64,000 nucleotides of DNA from Linum tenue (GCA_946122785.1 CAMGYJ010000002.1:41814495-41878494), one strand, 5' to 3'. Positions 42,263 to 54,242 are shown, numbered from the stretch's first letter. Numbers and translations are program-made. The notes: generated by a model from the sequence alone, not told the origin.

Positions 42263-45200
42263 TCATTGGTGTTCTTCATCTTTATCCAATGAAGACGAAA
42301 GATAGCTCAAGATGAAGCCGTCTAGCTGTCCTTCAAGCACTGAATCAGGATTAGAAACCTCGTGGCCGGTTCGAAGATCCTTAACCATACGGTATGGCTG
42401 GAGAGACATGCAGTGCAAGCCAAAACTGTTAAATTCATTCAGCCAACCAAAACAACAGTGAAAGTTCTCTACAAACATACCAGTAATGCATGGAAGTTTA
42501 AGAAATGGTTCTGTGATCACTTACATGAAGGACGTAGGTGCGAATTTGATTTCCCCAGCTGATTTCCGTCAATGATTGAGTGTGCTGAGCATTCACCTGG
42601 GCCTGCCGCGCCATCTCGAGCTGGTCCAGCCGCGACTGAAGCACTGACATTGCTGATGCCTTGTTCATATGCTGTGATCTGTAGTGAATCCCCCCAGACA
42701 GAATCATTTCAACATTTAGAGCATAAGGAGAACTTAGTGACATAACCCTGACAATATGTAAAGGTAATAACTCGAGCTTAGGTTGATAAGCAGTTTCACC
42801 TTTCGTTCTGACATGTGGCAGTTACCCCAGTTGGAATATGCACTATCCTCACAGCACTGTCAGTCGTGTTAACACTTTGCCCACCAGCTCCTCCAGATCG
42901 AAACCGTTCGATTCGTAAGTCGGATTCGTTGATCTGAACGTGTGTGAACCCTTCACCAAGAATTGGGATCACAGCAACTGCTGCAAACGACGTGTGCCGC
43001 CTTTTACTGCTATCGAAAGGCGAGATGCGCACCAGCCTGTGGACTCCTACTTCTGCTTTTGCATAGCCAAATGCATATTCACCATCTAGTCTGATGGTTG
43101 CCCGCTGAAAGTAGCAAAAAACAAATCAAATTTAGACATGCTTGGTTAACGGGAGAGAACTCGGCAAAAAATATTCATGGAACTTCATGGTGTTGAAACA
43201 CTAGGAATGTGAAGAAAGTCTAATAATTTGACATTTGTTTATTAAATCATTTTAAGGTGTGAGTTCTGATCGAAACGGTACGAGCTAACCGAAGATCATC
43301 CACTAGTCTCCCCAAAGTGACGCATACATGGGCAAGTATGCAAAAACCGTATCTGTATCGGGGATGGGGAGAATACCAATTTTGAGAACTGGGACAGTAA
43401 CGAGGATAGAGATATCCTTCTCAGAACTACCAATTATTATCCCTACTAAATAGCAGAAATTCAAAAGAGCTACAAGATTGCGTCCTTCTGTAATCAGAGA
43501 AAGATGATAAAGATGATGTAACCTTGATTCCTGCCATCTCACCAGGCATCTCGTCGACCAATGTCACTCTAAACCCTCGGCGTTGAGCCCATAGTTTATA
43601 CATCTGCATCACCATTTTTGCCCAGTCCATGCTCTCAGTACCACCAGCTCCAGCTTGAACCTATTTTCATGCATCAAGAAATAAAGGCTCGAGCGTTAAG
43701 TAAGAAAAGTTCCATAAACCAGACATTTATCATACGGCAGAATAGTTTAGACAGTCACATATCAGTAAAGTGGAGAGCTACCTCAATGTAACACGAGCAA
43801 GAATCATGCTCTGCGGACAACAAAGCTTCAAGCTCTTTCTCTTTGGAATTTCTTCTCATCTCAAGCATGGCTTTCAAAGATTCCTGCAGAGCAAACAAGT
43901 AATCCATTCATTTATCATGCTAAAGTTACACATGATATCTCCAGTCTCGGGTTAAATAACAGTTTGGTCACATAACATGCTCATGTGTATCACATTAAGC
44001 ATTAAACAAGGAAAAAACCGAAATCACCCTAAGAAGACTTCATTAGCATTATCTGTTTCCCAGCATCAACAACATAATGGCGAGAACTGATGGGGAAACA
44101 ACAATGGTAAGATGAAATGTTAGGATGAGTTTGGTGCTTAGTTGTCTTGATCTGGAATTCAGTATCCAATGTGATATAAAATTGAGTTCTGTAACCAAAT
44201 TGATATTTAACCCGTTCCATCTTAATAGCAGCCAACCCTTCTGATCAATAGTTCAAAGCTACCATTTAAAGCTAAGCAAGAGATAATCAGGTTCTCAGTA
44301 TATTGTCCAGGTACGAGTTCTACCTAGTAATTTGCTCATCAGGACACAAGGAAAAAGTGTACATGCCTAAACAACAAGAAGCAAGGTTTCCCACCGATTC
44401 CAAGTCGGAGTCCTCCGCTTCTTCACGAGCCAACTTTATCATATCAATGTGCTCAATCAGATCTTGCTCCAATGCTTTCACCTCTTTCATCTTACCCATC
44501 AACGAGCCATGCTCGCGGCTTAACCTTCCAGCAAGAACAGGATCATCCCATAGATCTGGCTTATTCAGCTGTGTTGATAGCAGATCTAATCTAACCATCA
44601 ACTTATTCCACTGCCACATATTACAATCATGTATCACAAATACAATATAAAGACAACTAGAAATCATGCAGAAATTGATAGCCAGAGTCCTAGAAATGAA
44701 CTGAAATTTCAGCCACTCCAGAAAAAAGGGATGCTTTGCACAACGGATCGCTTAAATACACAGATTAGTAAGAATGTGCAGGTTTCGAAATGTATAGAAT
44801 AAGAAATGATCAGGTTGTGAGGATGCATTGTTTTTGGATGAGCAGCAATCCATAACCATAAGGTGATGAATTTCAGGCAACAATCCACCAATATCATAAT
44901 CCAGAGGACCCCTAACAAGTTCAATTCAATTCTAAATTGAACCGTCGACTCAATAATTGCATTCTGAATTCCTAGAGCCTAAGAACAGTCATTACCTGCA
45001 ACCGCTTCTTGATGACTTGAATGGACTGAGCAATAGCTGCAGCATGGCTCTTCCAATCACTCTCACTTTCATCAAGAATGGCCCAGTTACTAGCAACAAT
45101 TCTATCAACAGTCAAGCCATCAGAAGTAGACAACTCCGCAGCTGCTGCCGCATGTGTACTAAGACTACGAAGAACCCTCCTCTGGAACTGAAGCTCTCTA

Positions 45201-45391
45201 TTCAAGACGCCGTTTGAAGAGAAGCCGGAATAAGCCAGGACCCGGTGATTCTTCCTTACAGATTGTGAAGAGTGAAGCTTTGAAGAATGGAGGAGTGCGT
45301 TCTGTGGCTCGGGTTGAAGAGGGCAGAGAAAGGAAGCTGCGAGGAGACTCTTGGAACAGATCCTAAATCTTCTGAGCGCCAAAGCTGACAT
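42263..45391 (-). CDS. Peptide chain release factor 2, mitochondrial type
   Basis: Seven exons in transcription order: 45391-44996, 44610-44395, 43883-43782, 43660-43523, 43104-42800, 42678-42525, 42397-42263; all GT-AG, 481 codons. Residues 1 to about 60 ([20 protein letters not shown]) look like an organellar presequence. Then come the helical domain ([10 protein letters not shown]), the PCRF domain ([20 protein letters not shown]), the codon-reading SPF tripeptide at 312-314 that marks RF2 (UGA/UAA), the GGQ peptidyl-hydrolysis motif at 358-360 ([10 protein letters not shown]), and the C-terminal [19 protein letters not shown]. It releases finished proteins from organellar ribosomes. It resembles bacterial-type RF2 and, by neighbours, matches At1g56350; I infer mitochondria rather than plastid. 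Divergent from the pseudouridine synthase gene. Confidence 0.9.
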
Positions 45392-45702
45392 CTTTCGGCC
45401 CTTGGTTTCCTAATCGACGGAGATCGAAGGCATTCGAGGCTTTTCTGCTCTATTCCCAACAGAACCTCGAACTCGACTTCTAGGTTCTGCCACCAATTCC
45501 AAGGGATTTCAAGTTCTGATTCTTCAGCTGCTTGATGATCGGAGAATTTAAGCTGAAACCTTTCCCCTTTCTTCCCCGATCCAATTTGACGAAGGAGTAA
45601 TGATCTAACGACTAACGAGTTTTCCTCTCCAGGGTTTAACAGGGGAGTTGAGTTGAACAAGCCGCGAGGGTTTTAATGGGGAAAGGAAGCAATAAACGAC
45701 AG

Positions 45703-45946
45703 CGTCCCCGGCCGCCGTCAGAACCAATGAACAAAAGCCCTGCTATAAAACTCTTTCACTACTCTCGCACTCTCTTTTCTCTTAGTCCACCAACAGCGCC
45801 CTCCTCTCCTTTTCGTGCTCCGGCCATGGCGAACCCTAATTCGCTCTGCTTGATCCTCCTCCTCTCTTCTCTCGCCCTCGCCTCGCCTCTGCCACCGTCT
45901 TCTTCGAAGAGAAATTCGAAGGTATCATCGTTGTCTCCCTTTCTTA
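45703..45946 (+). repeat. Duplicated calreticulin promoter and first exon
   Basis: About 240 bp match 50288-50523 closely: the CCAAT word, TATAAAA (45744-45750; original at 50327-50333), the 5' leader, the ATG, the signal-peptide codons and the exon-1 donor AAG/GTATCATCG. A few substitutions and a 5-bp insertion (around GCCTCGCCTCTGCC) shift the frame after the signal peptide. The copy ends about 20 bases before the pseudouridine synthase start codon, so it may now serve as that gene's promoter. It lacks the G-box and TGACGTGG sites that lie farther upstream of the original. Confidence 0.88.
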
Positions 45947-45963
45947 AGAATCAAACCTCTTAA
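45826..45963 (+). other. Upstream ORF from the duplicated calreticulin exon
   Basis: The duplicated ATG opens a 45-codon frame beginning [20 protein letters not shown], a copy of the calreticulin signal peptide. After the insertion it reads [12 protein letters not shown] and stops at 45961-45963, three bases before the pseudouridine synthase ATG at 45967. If transcription starts at the duplicated TATA box, ribosomes would meet this frame first. Confidence 0.6.
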
Positions 45964-45966
45964 CTA

Positions 45967-47167
45967 ATGAACTCCATCTCTCTTCCCGCAAAACCCTTCT
46001 TCCTCGTCTCCAGGAAACCCCTCTTCTCCTTCTCCCTTCACATAATCCCCGCCATTAAAATGTCAACTTTCACCAACAACCCTTCTGAGCTTTCCCCTTC
46101 TATTTCCCTCCAAAACTACCCTAAACCCTTATCCCCACCTCTTCCCGCCATCTCCAAGGAGATAGAGCTCGCCAGAGCCATGTCCGCCTCTTCAAGATCC
46201 AGCCTTTTCTCCTTGTCAGCGTCTGAAGTCTTGTTTGAAGATCAATGGCTGATGGCCGTCAATAAACCTCAAGGAATTTACTGCGAGGCCGTCTTGACAT
46301 CCGTCCCAGCTCTTCTCCTTTCCCGCTCAAAAACCGCCCCAGTCGTACCGGCCATTGGTAAATCTGTCTCGTCCTGTGCAATTGAAGTTTCCTATTTCAT
46401 GTTTAGTTATTGTGAACAATTTTTCCCCTTAACACTACCATGAATTTGAATTCCGCGCTCCAAAACTAGATGTTTGTGTTGCCGATAATACAAAGGGATC
46501 CCCGGAGCTCCACCTGGCGAATCGGCTCGATCGGGACACGAGCGGCGTGATGATCATCACCAAGTCGCACAAGGTAGCCGCTAAGCTAGTCAAGGCATTT
46601 ACTGATCACAAGGTGAGGAAGACTTACATTGCTTCATGCGTTGGTCCATCTCCAGATTGGAAAAGGATTACAGTTAAATCAGGTCACGGTCGGTCCAAAT
46701 TCGGGGCGTGGCGTGTCTATGCAGTATCAGATGCGGGGCGAATCTTGCCAGGTGGCTCTTCGGTTAGGGACATGGAGACTTCATTCGAGGTGTTGTCTGT
46801 GAATGGGAAGATAAGAAGCTTAGGAGAATCATTAGAGGAAGAATGTGGGGAAACTATAGTTGTTAAGGAGAAATCAGTGAAATGTGGTAATAATAGTGGT
46901 GGTGGTGAAATGCAGGATGAGGTTTTGATTAGGGCGTTTCCTAGGAGTGGAAGGACTCATCAAATTCGCTTGCATTGTCAGTTTATCGGGTTGTCGATAA
47001 AGGGTGATGTGAAGTATGAAGGTGTTCATGAGTGGGATGGGAAAGTGTGTAGTGGCCATGAATTACATGCAGAGAGCTTGTCTTTTGAGCATCCTATGAC
47101 TGGTCTTCCCATGAAGGTTCATGCGCCTCTGCCTTCATGGGCGACTCATTTGTTGCCCGAATCATAG
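45967..47167 (+). CDS. RluA-family RNA pseudouridine synthase
   Basis: Two exons, 45967-46357 and 46470-47167, GT-AG, phase 1, 362 codons. The first about 45 residues (SLPAKPFFLVSRKPLFSF) look like an organellar targeting sequence. The catalytic domain starts at VLFEDQWLMAVNKPQGI. The active-site block NRLDRDTSGVMI, with the catalytic Asp, lies just after the intron. RTHQIRLHCQFIGLSIKGDVKYE and HPMTGLPMKVHAPLP close the domain, in the order expected for RluA enzymes that isomerise uridine in rRNA or tRNA. Arabidopsis At1g56345 (RNA pseudouridine synthase 1) is the likely counterpart by neighbours. The start is in a leader derived from the calreticulin gene. The exact RNA target is unknown. 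Confidence 0.88.
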
Positions 47168-47355
47168 GATCAGTTTTGGTGGACAACTAGGTTGGGAGGT
47201 GGTAGATGCATATGTTGCTCAATTTTGACGGCATGGGAGCTGGTACGTTGGAATCTTGAACGAATAGGAGAATGGTTCATGTTGTTGCTCGTTGAGAAAA
47301 CTGCCTTTTTGCCCCAGGTGATAGTTTGCTTTGTTATGATGAGAGCTTTTCTTTT

Positions 47356-47600
47356 TAGCATCATGTTACTGGTCTTGCCATGAAAGTTCATGCGCCTTTG
47401 CATTCACGCTGTTGCTTGAATAGTAGGATTCTATGTGGCCTTCTGTCTTCTGAAGTTCATGTGGATGCACAGATGGGTCGTAGGTGGTTGATGCTTATCA
47501 ATTGACTAAATATGTGCTTGTAAAGTTGGAATCTTGAAGGAATTATTACGATTGTTCATGTTGGGGCTTGTTGAGAAAGCCATAGCCTTTTGGCTTCAAC
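47356..47600 (+). repeat. Decayed tandem copy of the pseudouridine synthase 3' end
   Basis: ACTGGTCTTGCCATGAAAGT and CATGCGCCTTTGCATTCACG at about 47370-47412 repeat the gene's last codons at 47099-47150. Further matches follow in the 3' region: TAGGATTC, GTTGATGCTTATCAATT-like, TTGGAATCTTGAA, TTCATGTTGGGGCTTGTTGA, versus the same order at 47165-47300. It is a partial tandem duplication of about 260 bp, now diverged and noncoding. Confidence 0.65.
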
Positions 47601-50200
47601 ATTGAGTTAGGTTAATTAATATATCTATGGCGAATTCTTGATTCCTGTCCCTGACCTGTTTATTATGAAGTCTTAAAATTGTTGTTATTGCCATCTACCC
47701 ATATAGAAAGAAGGGGAGAAGTATGGACAAGATATGTTGAAAACATGGGACTTTTCCTTTTCCTTTTTTCCAACATTGAAGAAATCAACTGTTTTGTCTC
47801 AACAAGATGTCAAGCTTTTACAGGAATTCTGACTCTGTTTGGCCAATGCTTAACCTTCATCTCCCTGAAATATGCATCTCATCCCTGCAAGCTTTAGGAT
47901 CCAGCTCTACTTGTTTTTACCACCAAGATCATCTGTATGTACTCATCTGCGGCCAGTGAAGTACAGGCTACAGAGTGCCTATGTTATATTGGGATTATGA
48001 TGATTTTGACTATAAATCGCTTTGTAACAGTTATTTGTATGAATCTTGGTTTCACATGGTTTAGAGTTCTTTTACTTCTTTTATGATCTCAATGCTTTGA
48101 GCTCTGATAAATAAGATTAGAAGTTTAAAAAAAGACTGCTACCATTAAGTCAAATTGGAGTTATAAACCCACTAGTGTTAACAATCGCTTTAAACATAAC
48201 AGTATAGCTAGAAACATAGTCTCAGACAACGATTCGAGTTTTTGGAATAAATAGGTTTCTAAATAGTCCGATGTTTTTTTAATGTCATTGATGACGTACT
48301 TGAGACCGGCTCAATGCATTTGAAAACGCCTGGCAGGTTTATGACAAAAATTCCAAACGGCTTTAGCAGCTATAGGGGACACCATTGGATTGGAGCCTCT
48401 TTGAAGTTGTTTCTTCTTCCTGAAGGGTAGTCAACAATAAGGTGATCAATTTGATTTGGTTGCAGTAAGGGAAGTTTCAAGGTCAAACTCTTTTCTTTCC
48501 CCTAGATATTTGTTAGTGATATTTTCCCACCAACTACACTAATTCATAATCATTTGGCATGTGTACACTTCTGTCTCTGCATTATTCTTGCCTGAAAAGT
48601 AACTTCTAATCCAAGTAAGCTTGCCCATATCATATCAGCAAGTGGGTCATTTACAATTAGGGTAAACAAATTAAGTGGCAGCCTGTAACTTGTAAAAATT
48701 GGAAGAGTTTATCCGGTTGGCCACACCCACCACAAAATGTAAAGCATATCTAATTCTGCATTTTATCTCCTATTTCTATGTTCAATATTGTCCCTTATTT
48801 GTAATTGGGTTAGAGAAGGCAAACAAAGAGCACGAGATTGCACAATTTCGTTCATTGGATCCATTTGATATTAGAATTTGCGTTTAATTACAATTAAGTA
48901 AATAAATCAATACACAAATCTCTTCAATTGCATCTCTTTTCTTTTATAATAGATTTGGAATTATAAATAAAAACTAATTGTTTGGGTGCTAAGTCGGTAT
49001 TGTATTTAAATTTTGCTCAAATTCTTGAAATGAATTTCAAATACATCTATAGTGTATTACTAATAAACAAGTACATTATATAGACAATAATTAGAAATTC
49101 GCTATAACGTTGCTAGAACCTGTTTTTCAAATTCGTAAGTTCACAAACATATCTAGGCCTTGAAAGGTAAGTTTGCCATAAAATCCCAAACCTATTTGTA
49201 AGATTTACTAAAATATGAAATTGAAGGACACAAAAATTAGATGATAATATATAAATTTGAGAAATGATATTTTTTTACTACATATACCCAAACTCCACAA
49301 AGAAAGGGATGACAAAAATATCCGGAATCGTGGATATCCGCCTGAATCCGATCCAATCGGGTAAGATAAAATTCGAACCCGAAGGATTTTTAGTGGGTAT
49401 GGATAAAACCCAAACTCAAATATTTCGGGTAATGGGTGGACATGATTTTCTCACTATCTAACTCGAATCCTTCCGATTATACACATATGCATTTTCTATT
49501 TTGTCTAGAAATGATTCTTTATTTTTCTCAACTTATTTTATATTTAGCATACAAATATAATATTTGGATGAACTTGTGTTGTTTGAGATTAATTTTATTA
49601 ATTTTAGTATATTATTATCGTACTTTTTCACTTACGTAATGTGAGTGTACGTGTAAATGTTAACATGTTGGTTGGAGTTATCAAAAGAAATTATTATCCA
49701 TGGATGACCGTTGATACCCGAAATCCGAAAGAGTATGAGCATGATTTTAACTTTATACCCTATTCTTTATGTAAAAATGAATATGAGTAAAACCCGAACT
49801 ATTTTGAATAGAATTATGGAAATGTATTATCCACCCGTATCCAACCCGTTAGACATGTGATCTCCCACGAGAGAACTAATTCCAAATCCTTATCTCCCCA
49901 AAGGAAAGAAAAAACGTCAAATATTAACCCCATATTCTAATTAATTTCTCTATAATAATAAAAAGTAATTCCAAGTGTTAAACAAAAATTCTAATTAATT
50001 CCATGCAATTTCCATTGGACCCCACCCACCCCTCCCTTACCGAGTGGAAATTTGCCACGTGTAAACACTGCCACCGCCGGCCCCTGCGAAAAAACCCGCA
50101 GCGTGGCATCTTCCCAAAGTATATCCTAACCTTCAGAAGAAAACAGCGGCACTCCAATTTTGCTTCCCAATCGCCCACCGCCACGTTGACACAAATGACA
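47601..50200. other. Intergenic region, AT-rich, decayed MITE-like piece
   Basis: No gene. At about 49310-49860 recurrent GGGTATGGATAAAACCC, ATACCCGAA and CCCGAACC words mark a decayed nonautonomous element without clear ends. The rest is AT-rich. It ends in the calreticulin promoter. Confidence 0.45.
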
Positions 50201-50208
50201 CCCTTAGA

Positions 50209-50216
50209 TGACGTGG
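50209..50216 (+). promoter_or_regulatory. UPRE-like TGACGTGG in the calreticulin promoter
   Basis: TGACGTGG fits the unfolded-protein-response element consensus TGACGTGR. CACGTG G-boxes lie at 50056-50061 and 50251-50256, and a CCACGTTGAC word at 50180. ER chaperone genes are commonly induced by bZIP factors binding such sites. The link to this gene is inference from position, about 120 bp before the TATA box. Confidence 0.5.
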
Positions 50217-50326
50217 CGTACTATCATTTGTTGCCTGCATTCCCGTCATCCACGTGTGACGTTAACGGCGAATGGGGGAAGTGAAAGTCCCCGCCCGCCG
50301 TCAGAACCAATGAACAAAAGCCCTGC

Positions 50327-50333
50327 TATAAAA
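50327..50333 (+). promoter_or_regulatory. Calreticulin TATA box
   Basis: TATAAAA, 83 bases before the start codon, preceded by CCAAT at 50307-50311. The same pair is preserved in the copy at 45724-45750. Confidence 0.7.
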
Positions 50334-50409
50334 CCTCTTTCACCACTCTCGCACTCTCTTTTCTCTCAGTCCACCAACAGCGCCCTCCTCTCCGTCTCGT
50401 GCTCCGGCC

Positions 50410-53197
50410 ATGGCGAACCCTAATTCGCTCTGCTTGATCCTCCTCCTATCTTCTCTCGCCCTCGCCTCTGCCGCCGTCTTCTTCGAAGAGAAATTCGAAG
50501 GTATCATCGTTGTCCCTCCCTTTCGAGATCTCCATTTCCTTGATGTTTTTGATTCCTGCGGGTTCAGATCAATTCTCTGCTTGTTAGCGTTGGCTCGGGT
50601 TTCATTTCATGGAATAGTCTCATTGAATGCCGTTAGAGGTAGTTCGCCTCAGGATCAGGCTTAGTAATCGTCGTTTTGAGTGGATAATGCCATTGCCGGC
50701 GAATGTTAGAATTGTTTGGATCTGATCTTTACTGCTTGAATTTGGATTGCTAGCGAGTGATGAACTCGGAACGGGTCGGTTTTTGTTTAGATCTGCGAAT
50801 GGATGACTGGATTACTGAGCGGTTGTTGCTCTTGTCGAGTTGTCGTAGTGCAGGCTTGCTTTAGTTGATTGTTTGGCCTCGGATCGAGCTGTGAGCTATT
50901 GAGTTGATATAGACTGCGAACTGATGATGGACAAATTTGTTTGGTGTCTTTGGTACCTTCCGATGCCTATCGAGTCTGCGATTTTTCATTTGTAAAGTAT
51001 GGATATCCCAGTAGTTTGGAAGGTCAAATGTTAAAAGTTGGATGGTCTGACTATGGGCTTTGTTTGTCAGTTGTATAGCATTAGCATTTGACTGATTCCA
51101 TTTGTTTTGTATTTCTAACTTAAGATGGATGGGAAAAGAGATGGGTTAAATCCGACTGGAAGAAAGATGAGAACATGGCTGGGGAGTGGAACTACACCGC
51201 AGGAAAGTGGAATGGCAACGTTGATGACAAAGGTGAAAATTCTTTTCTGATCCATTAGGTTTCCTAATTGTGTCTGTGCATTGAGGTTTAACTAGTGGAA
51301 GGTATATGATTCATACTGATAGCTGGCTTTCTTATTATTTTTGCTGCAAAATTCCAATGCAGGTATCCAGACAAGCGAAGACTACAGGTTCTATGCTATT
51401 TCAGCAGAGTATCCGGAATTCAGCAACAAGGAAAAAACCCTAGTCTTTCAATTCTCTGTCAAGCACGAGCAGAAGCTTGACTGTGGAGGTGGGTACATGA
51501 AGCTGATGAGTGGTGACGTCGACCAGACTAAGTTCGGTGGTGACACTCCATACAGGTTACCCATTTATCTCCGAATTTGACTCTGCTATTGGTTTAGACT
51601 TTGTTGTCTCTTGATTTCTGATGTGGGAGCGTTTTCTATTTCGCTGCAGTATTATGTTTGGACCTGATATCTGTGGCTACAGTACCAAGAAAGTCCATGC
51701 TATTCTGACTTACAATGGAACAAACCACTTGATCAAGAAGGAAGTTCCCTGCGAGACTGACCAACTCTCGCATGTTTACACGTTTATCATTCGCCCTGAT
51801 GCTACTTACAGCATTCTGATCGACAACGTGGAGAAGCAAACTGGCAGCTTGTACTCCGACTGGAGCCTTCTCCCTCCCAAGACAATCAAGGATCCCGAAG
51901 CTAAGAAGCCTGAGGATTGGGATGATAAGGAGTACATTGATGATCCCGAGGACAAGAAGCCAGAGGTAAACTATAAGAGCATCGACCTAGTTAATCTTTC
52001 TTTGATGTAGAATTCAGTAGAAACCTGTAAGTGATGATGTTGATCTGTTGATATAGGGATATGATGACATCCCTAAGGAGATTCCCGATACCGAGGCCAC
52101 CAAGGTAATTGCTAACTCCTAAGTTTTTCTATTTCATTCTTTTGTCATGGTTTTTATTGAAGCATTCTCTAATTAGAGATTGTCTTTCTGACCGTAGCCT
52201 GAAGATTGGGATGATGAGGAAGATGGTGAGTGGACTGCCCCAACTATTCCCAACCCTGAGTACAAGGGTCCATGGAACGCAAAGGTTTGTGATTTGACTG
52301 TTGAAAACAAGGAAGTTATTTGATTGTTGATACACGCTGTCCTGTAGTTCTGATTTGATGTCTCCACACTTGTTCAGAAAATCAAGAACCCCAACTACAA
52401 GGGCAAGTGGAAGGCTCCGATGATTGACAACCCAGGTTTGGCTTAGTTTTATTAACTGTCCTTCACTACTCCTGTGCCATGATAGCTTATCTGTGATATT
52501 TATCAATTGTGTTGTTTTTGGCAGATTTCAAGGACGATCCAGAGATCTATGTTTTCCCCAACTTGAAGTATGTAGGCATTGAGTTGTGGCAGGTGAAATC
52601 TGGAACCCTGTTTGACAATGTCTTGATCTGCGACGATCCTGACTATGCCAAGAAGTTGGCTGAAGAAACATGGGCCAAGAACAAAGATGTAAGTATAACC
52701 TTCTTCTGGAATGGCATGTCCTTCCCAAGCCTCCAGTGTTCATAGAGAGCTCCTTGGCTGATGGATATGTGCTGGATTTGTTTGACAATAGGCTGAGAAG
52801 GCAGCATTTGACGAAGCTGAAAAGAAGAGAGAGGAGGAGGAATCGTCCAAGGATGACCCTGCCGATTCTGATGTAAGCATTCTCAATACTATCCACTCAA
52901 CTTCGTATCTCCCTCTCTCTTTCTGTACCATCACCTGGGTGTGTTTTAACTGTTGTTGGATGTAAATCACAGGCTGAGGATGATGATGCTGAAGATGACG
53001 ACACAGAAGATGACTCCGACCTCAAAGCCGAGGCAGCCGAGAGTGATGACGATGTCAAGGATGAAGAACTACATGTATGTTTCTAACTCGACTGGACTAC
53101 TAACTCGAGCATTTCAGCAATTTCTTCCTTTCTTTCGTACCTTTTTCAGTCTGCCGATGATGATTACGTTTTTTGGAATCTGCAGGACGAGCTTTAG
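50410..53197 (+). CDS. CRT1: Calreticulin, ER lumenal Ca2+-binding chaperone
   Basis: Eleven exons: 50410-50500, 51125-51232, 51363-51555, 51650-51965, 52057-52104, 52198-52284, 52378-52435, 52525-52688, 52792-52872, 52973-53074, 53186-53197; all GT-AG, 419 codons. Residues 1-21 form a signal peptide. The lectin domain has the family signatures [15 protein letters not shown] and IMFGPDICG, and an N-glycosylation site NYT at residue 53. The P-domain repeats ([62 protein letters not shown]) follow. The C-domain is acidic ([16 protein letters not shown]), binds Ca2+ with low affinity in the family, and ends HDEL for ER retrieval. The HDEL is split by the last intron (H at 53072-53074, DEL in the 12-nt final exon). 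Neighbours match Arabidopsis CRT1a (At1g56340). Confidence 0.95.
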
Positions 53198-53215
53198 GAA
53201 GAAAAGAAGAAAGCA

Positions 53216-53245
53216 AGCAAAGCAAAGCAAAGCAAAGCAAAGCAA
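53216..53245 (+). repeat. AGCAA microsatellite in the calreticulin 3' UTR
   Basis: About six head-to-tail copies of the pentamer AGCAA just after the stop codon, flanked by GA-rich sequence. Confidence 0.8.
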
Positions 53246-53249
53246 AGCA

Positions 53250-54242
53250 GAGAGAGCAAGTCCATGCTAGTTGAGACATTTTTCAGTGCTATTTGTTTTT
53301 TGGGTTGTTATAGTTGTAGAAGGTGAGGGATTTTAACTAGAGAGGGCTGAACTATCGAGAAATAGAACTGGCAAGAGCGTTGGAATGATTCCTCTGAAAC
53401 GTTTAGTGTAATAGCGTTACATTTTTAACTAGCTCTCGGAGCTCTCATTTCGAAAGAAGAAAAAACCGGAAGAGGACTTTGTTGCCGTTGTTCCTCTCTT
53501 TACGTGCCTCGAAATTTGAATTAGAAAGGGCAACTCCAAAGTCCCAAACCGCCCATCCCCAGCGCTTCAATCTACCTGATTGTCGATTCAAAAGTCAAAA
53601 CTGACCTTTTTCCAGATTGAGAGAACAAGCTCGAAATTGAACTCCAGGCATAGAGAACATTTGATCCTTGACCTTGGCAGATGTAGGAGAGGTTCAGGAT
53701 CAAAGAGTGGCATGGCACGGCACCATGGTAGTGATTGCGAAAGAAAGTGAATCCTAGTTTGTCAAGGATTTGCAAGGATTGTCCTATCAACGTAGCCAAT
53801 CCTCATAAGTCACACTCGACAAATTATTATTATTATTAGAATAATTAAGCCACAAGATTTTTAACGGTTGCATACGAAAAAAACGGATTAGCTTTTAAAC
53901 TCGGGTTACTGTTCATAAACTTTTCTTTTATTGCCTACAGCCGTGTGTAGAGGTAAACACGTGTGAGCTTTATGGTGGCTGTCCAAGAATCTCCAATGCA
54001 GCCCGCACTCCATTCCCAATCCATTAGTCATGGACCAATTCTTCCTTCATTCCATTCCCAATCCATTAGTCATGGACCAAATACTATCACGATCAAGATT
54101 GAGATGGAAGGAATGATAATATTTTGAACAAAAACTTTTTAGATCAATGCCACTATCATATCACGATATTATTACTGATTGTGGTATGATGTTGATATGA
54201 TAGTGATCTAATATGATATTGGTATGATGTTGGTATTATAGT
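53250..54242. other. 3' flank of calreticulin and intergenic sequence
   Basis: Holds the 3' untranslated region. At 54009-54080 a 42-bp tandem duplication (TCCATTCCCAATCCATTAGT words) is visible. At 54120-54242 ATGATATTGGTATGATGTTG words repeat. No gene recognised. Confidence 0.5.

Noticed and set aside
42263..45391. Programmed frameshift as in bacterial release factor 2 genes
   Set aside because: No in-frame TGA or slippery CTTTGA site is seen near the N-terminal domain. The spliced frame is continuous.
45826..46470. Splicing of the duplicated calreticulin exon directly to the second pseudouridine synthase exon
   Set aside because: The donor is phase 0 while the acceptor needs phase 1, so the join would be out of frame.
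50005..50030. ERSE-II box (ATTGG-N-CCACG) in the calreticulin promoter
   Set aside because: ATTGGACCCCACC is close but the CCACG half is not matched. Only the TGACGTGG and CACGTG sites fit a consensus.
53572..53799. 75-codon minus-strand frame downstream of calreticulin
   Set aside because: No motif, no splice context and no resemblance I can name. Most likely chance.
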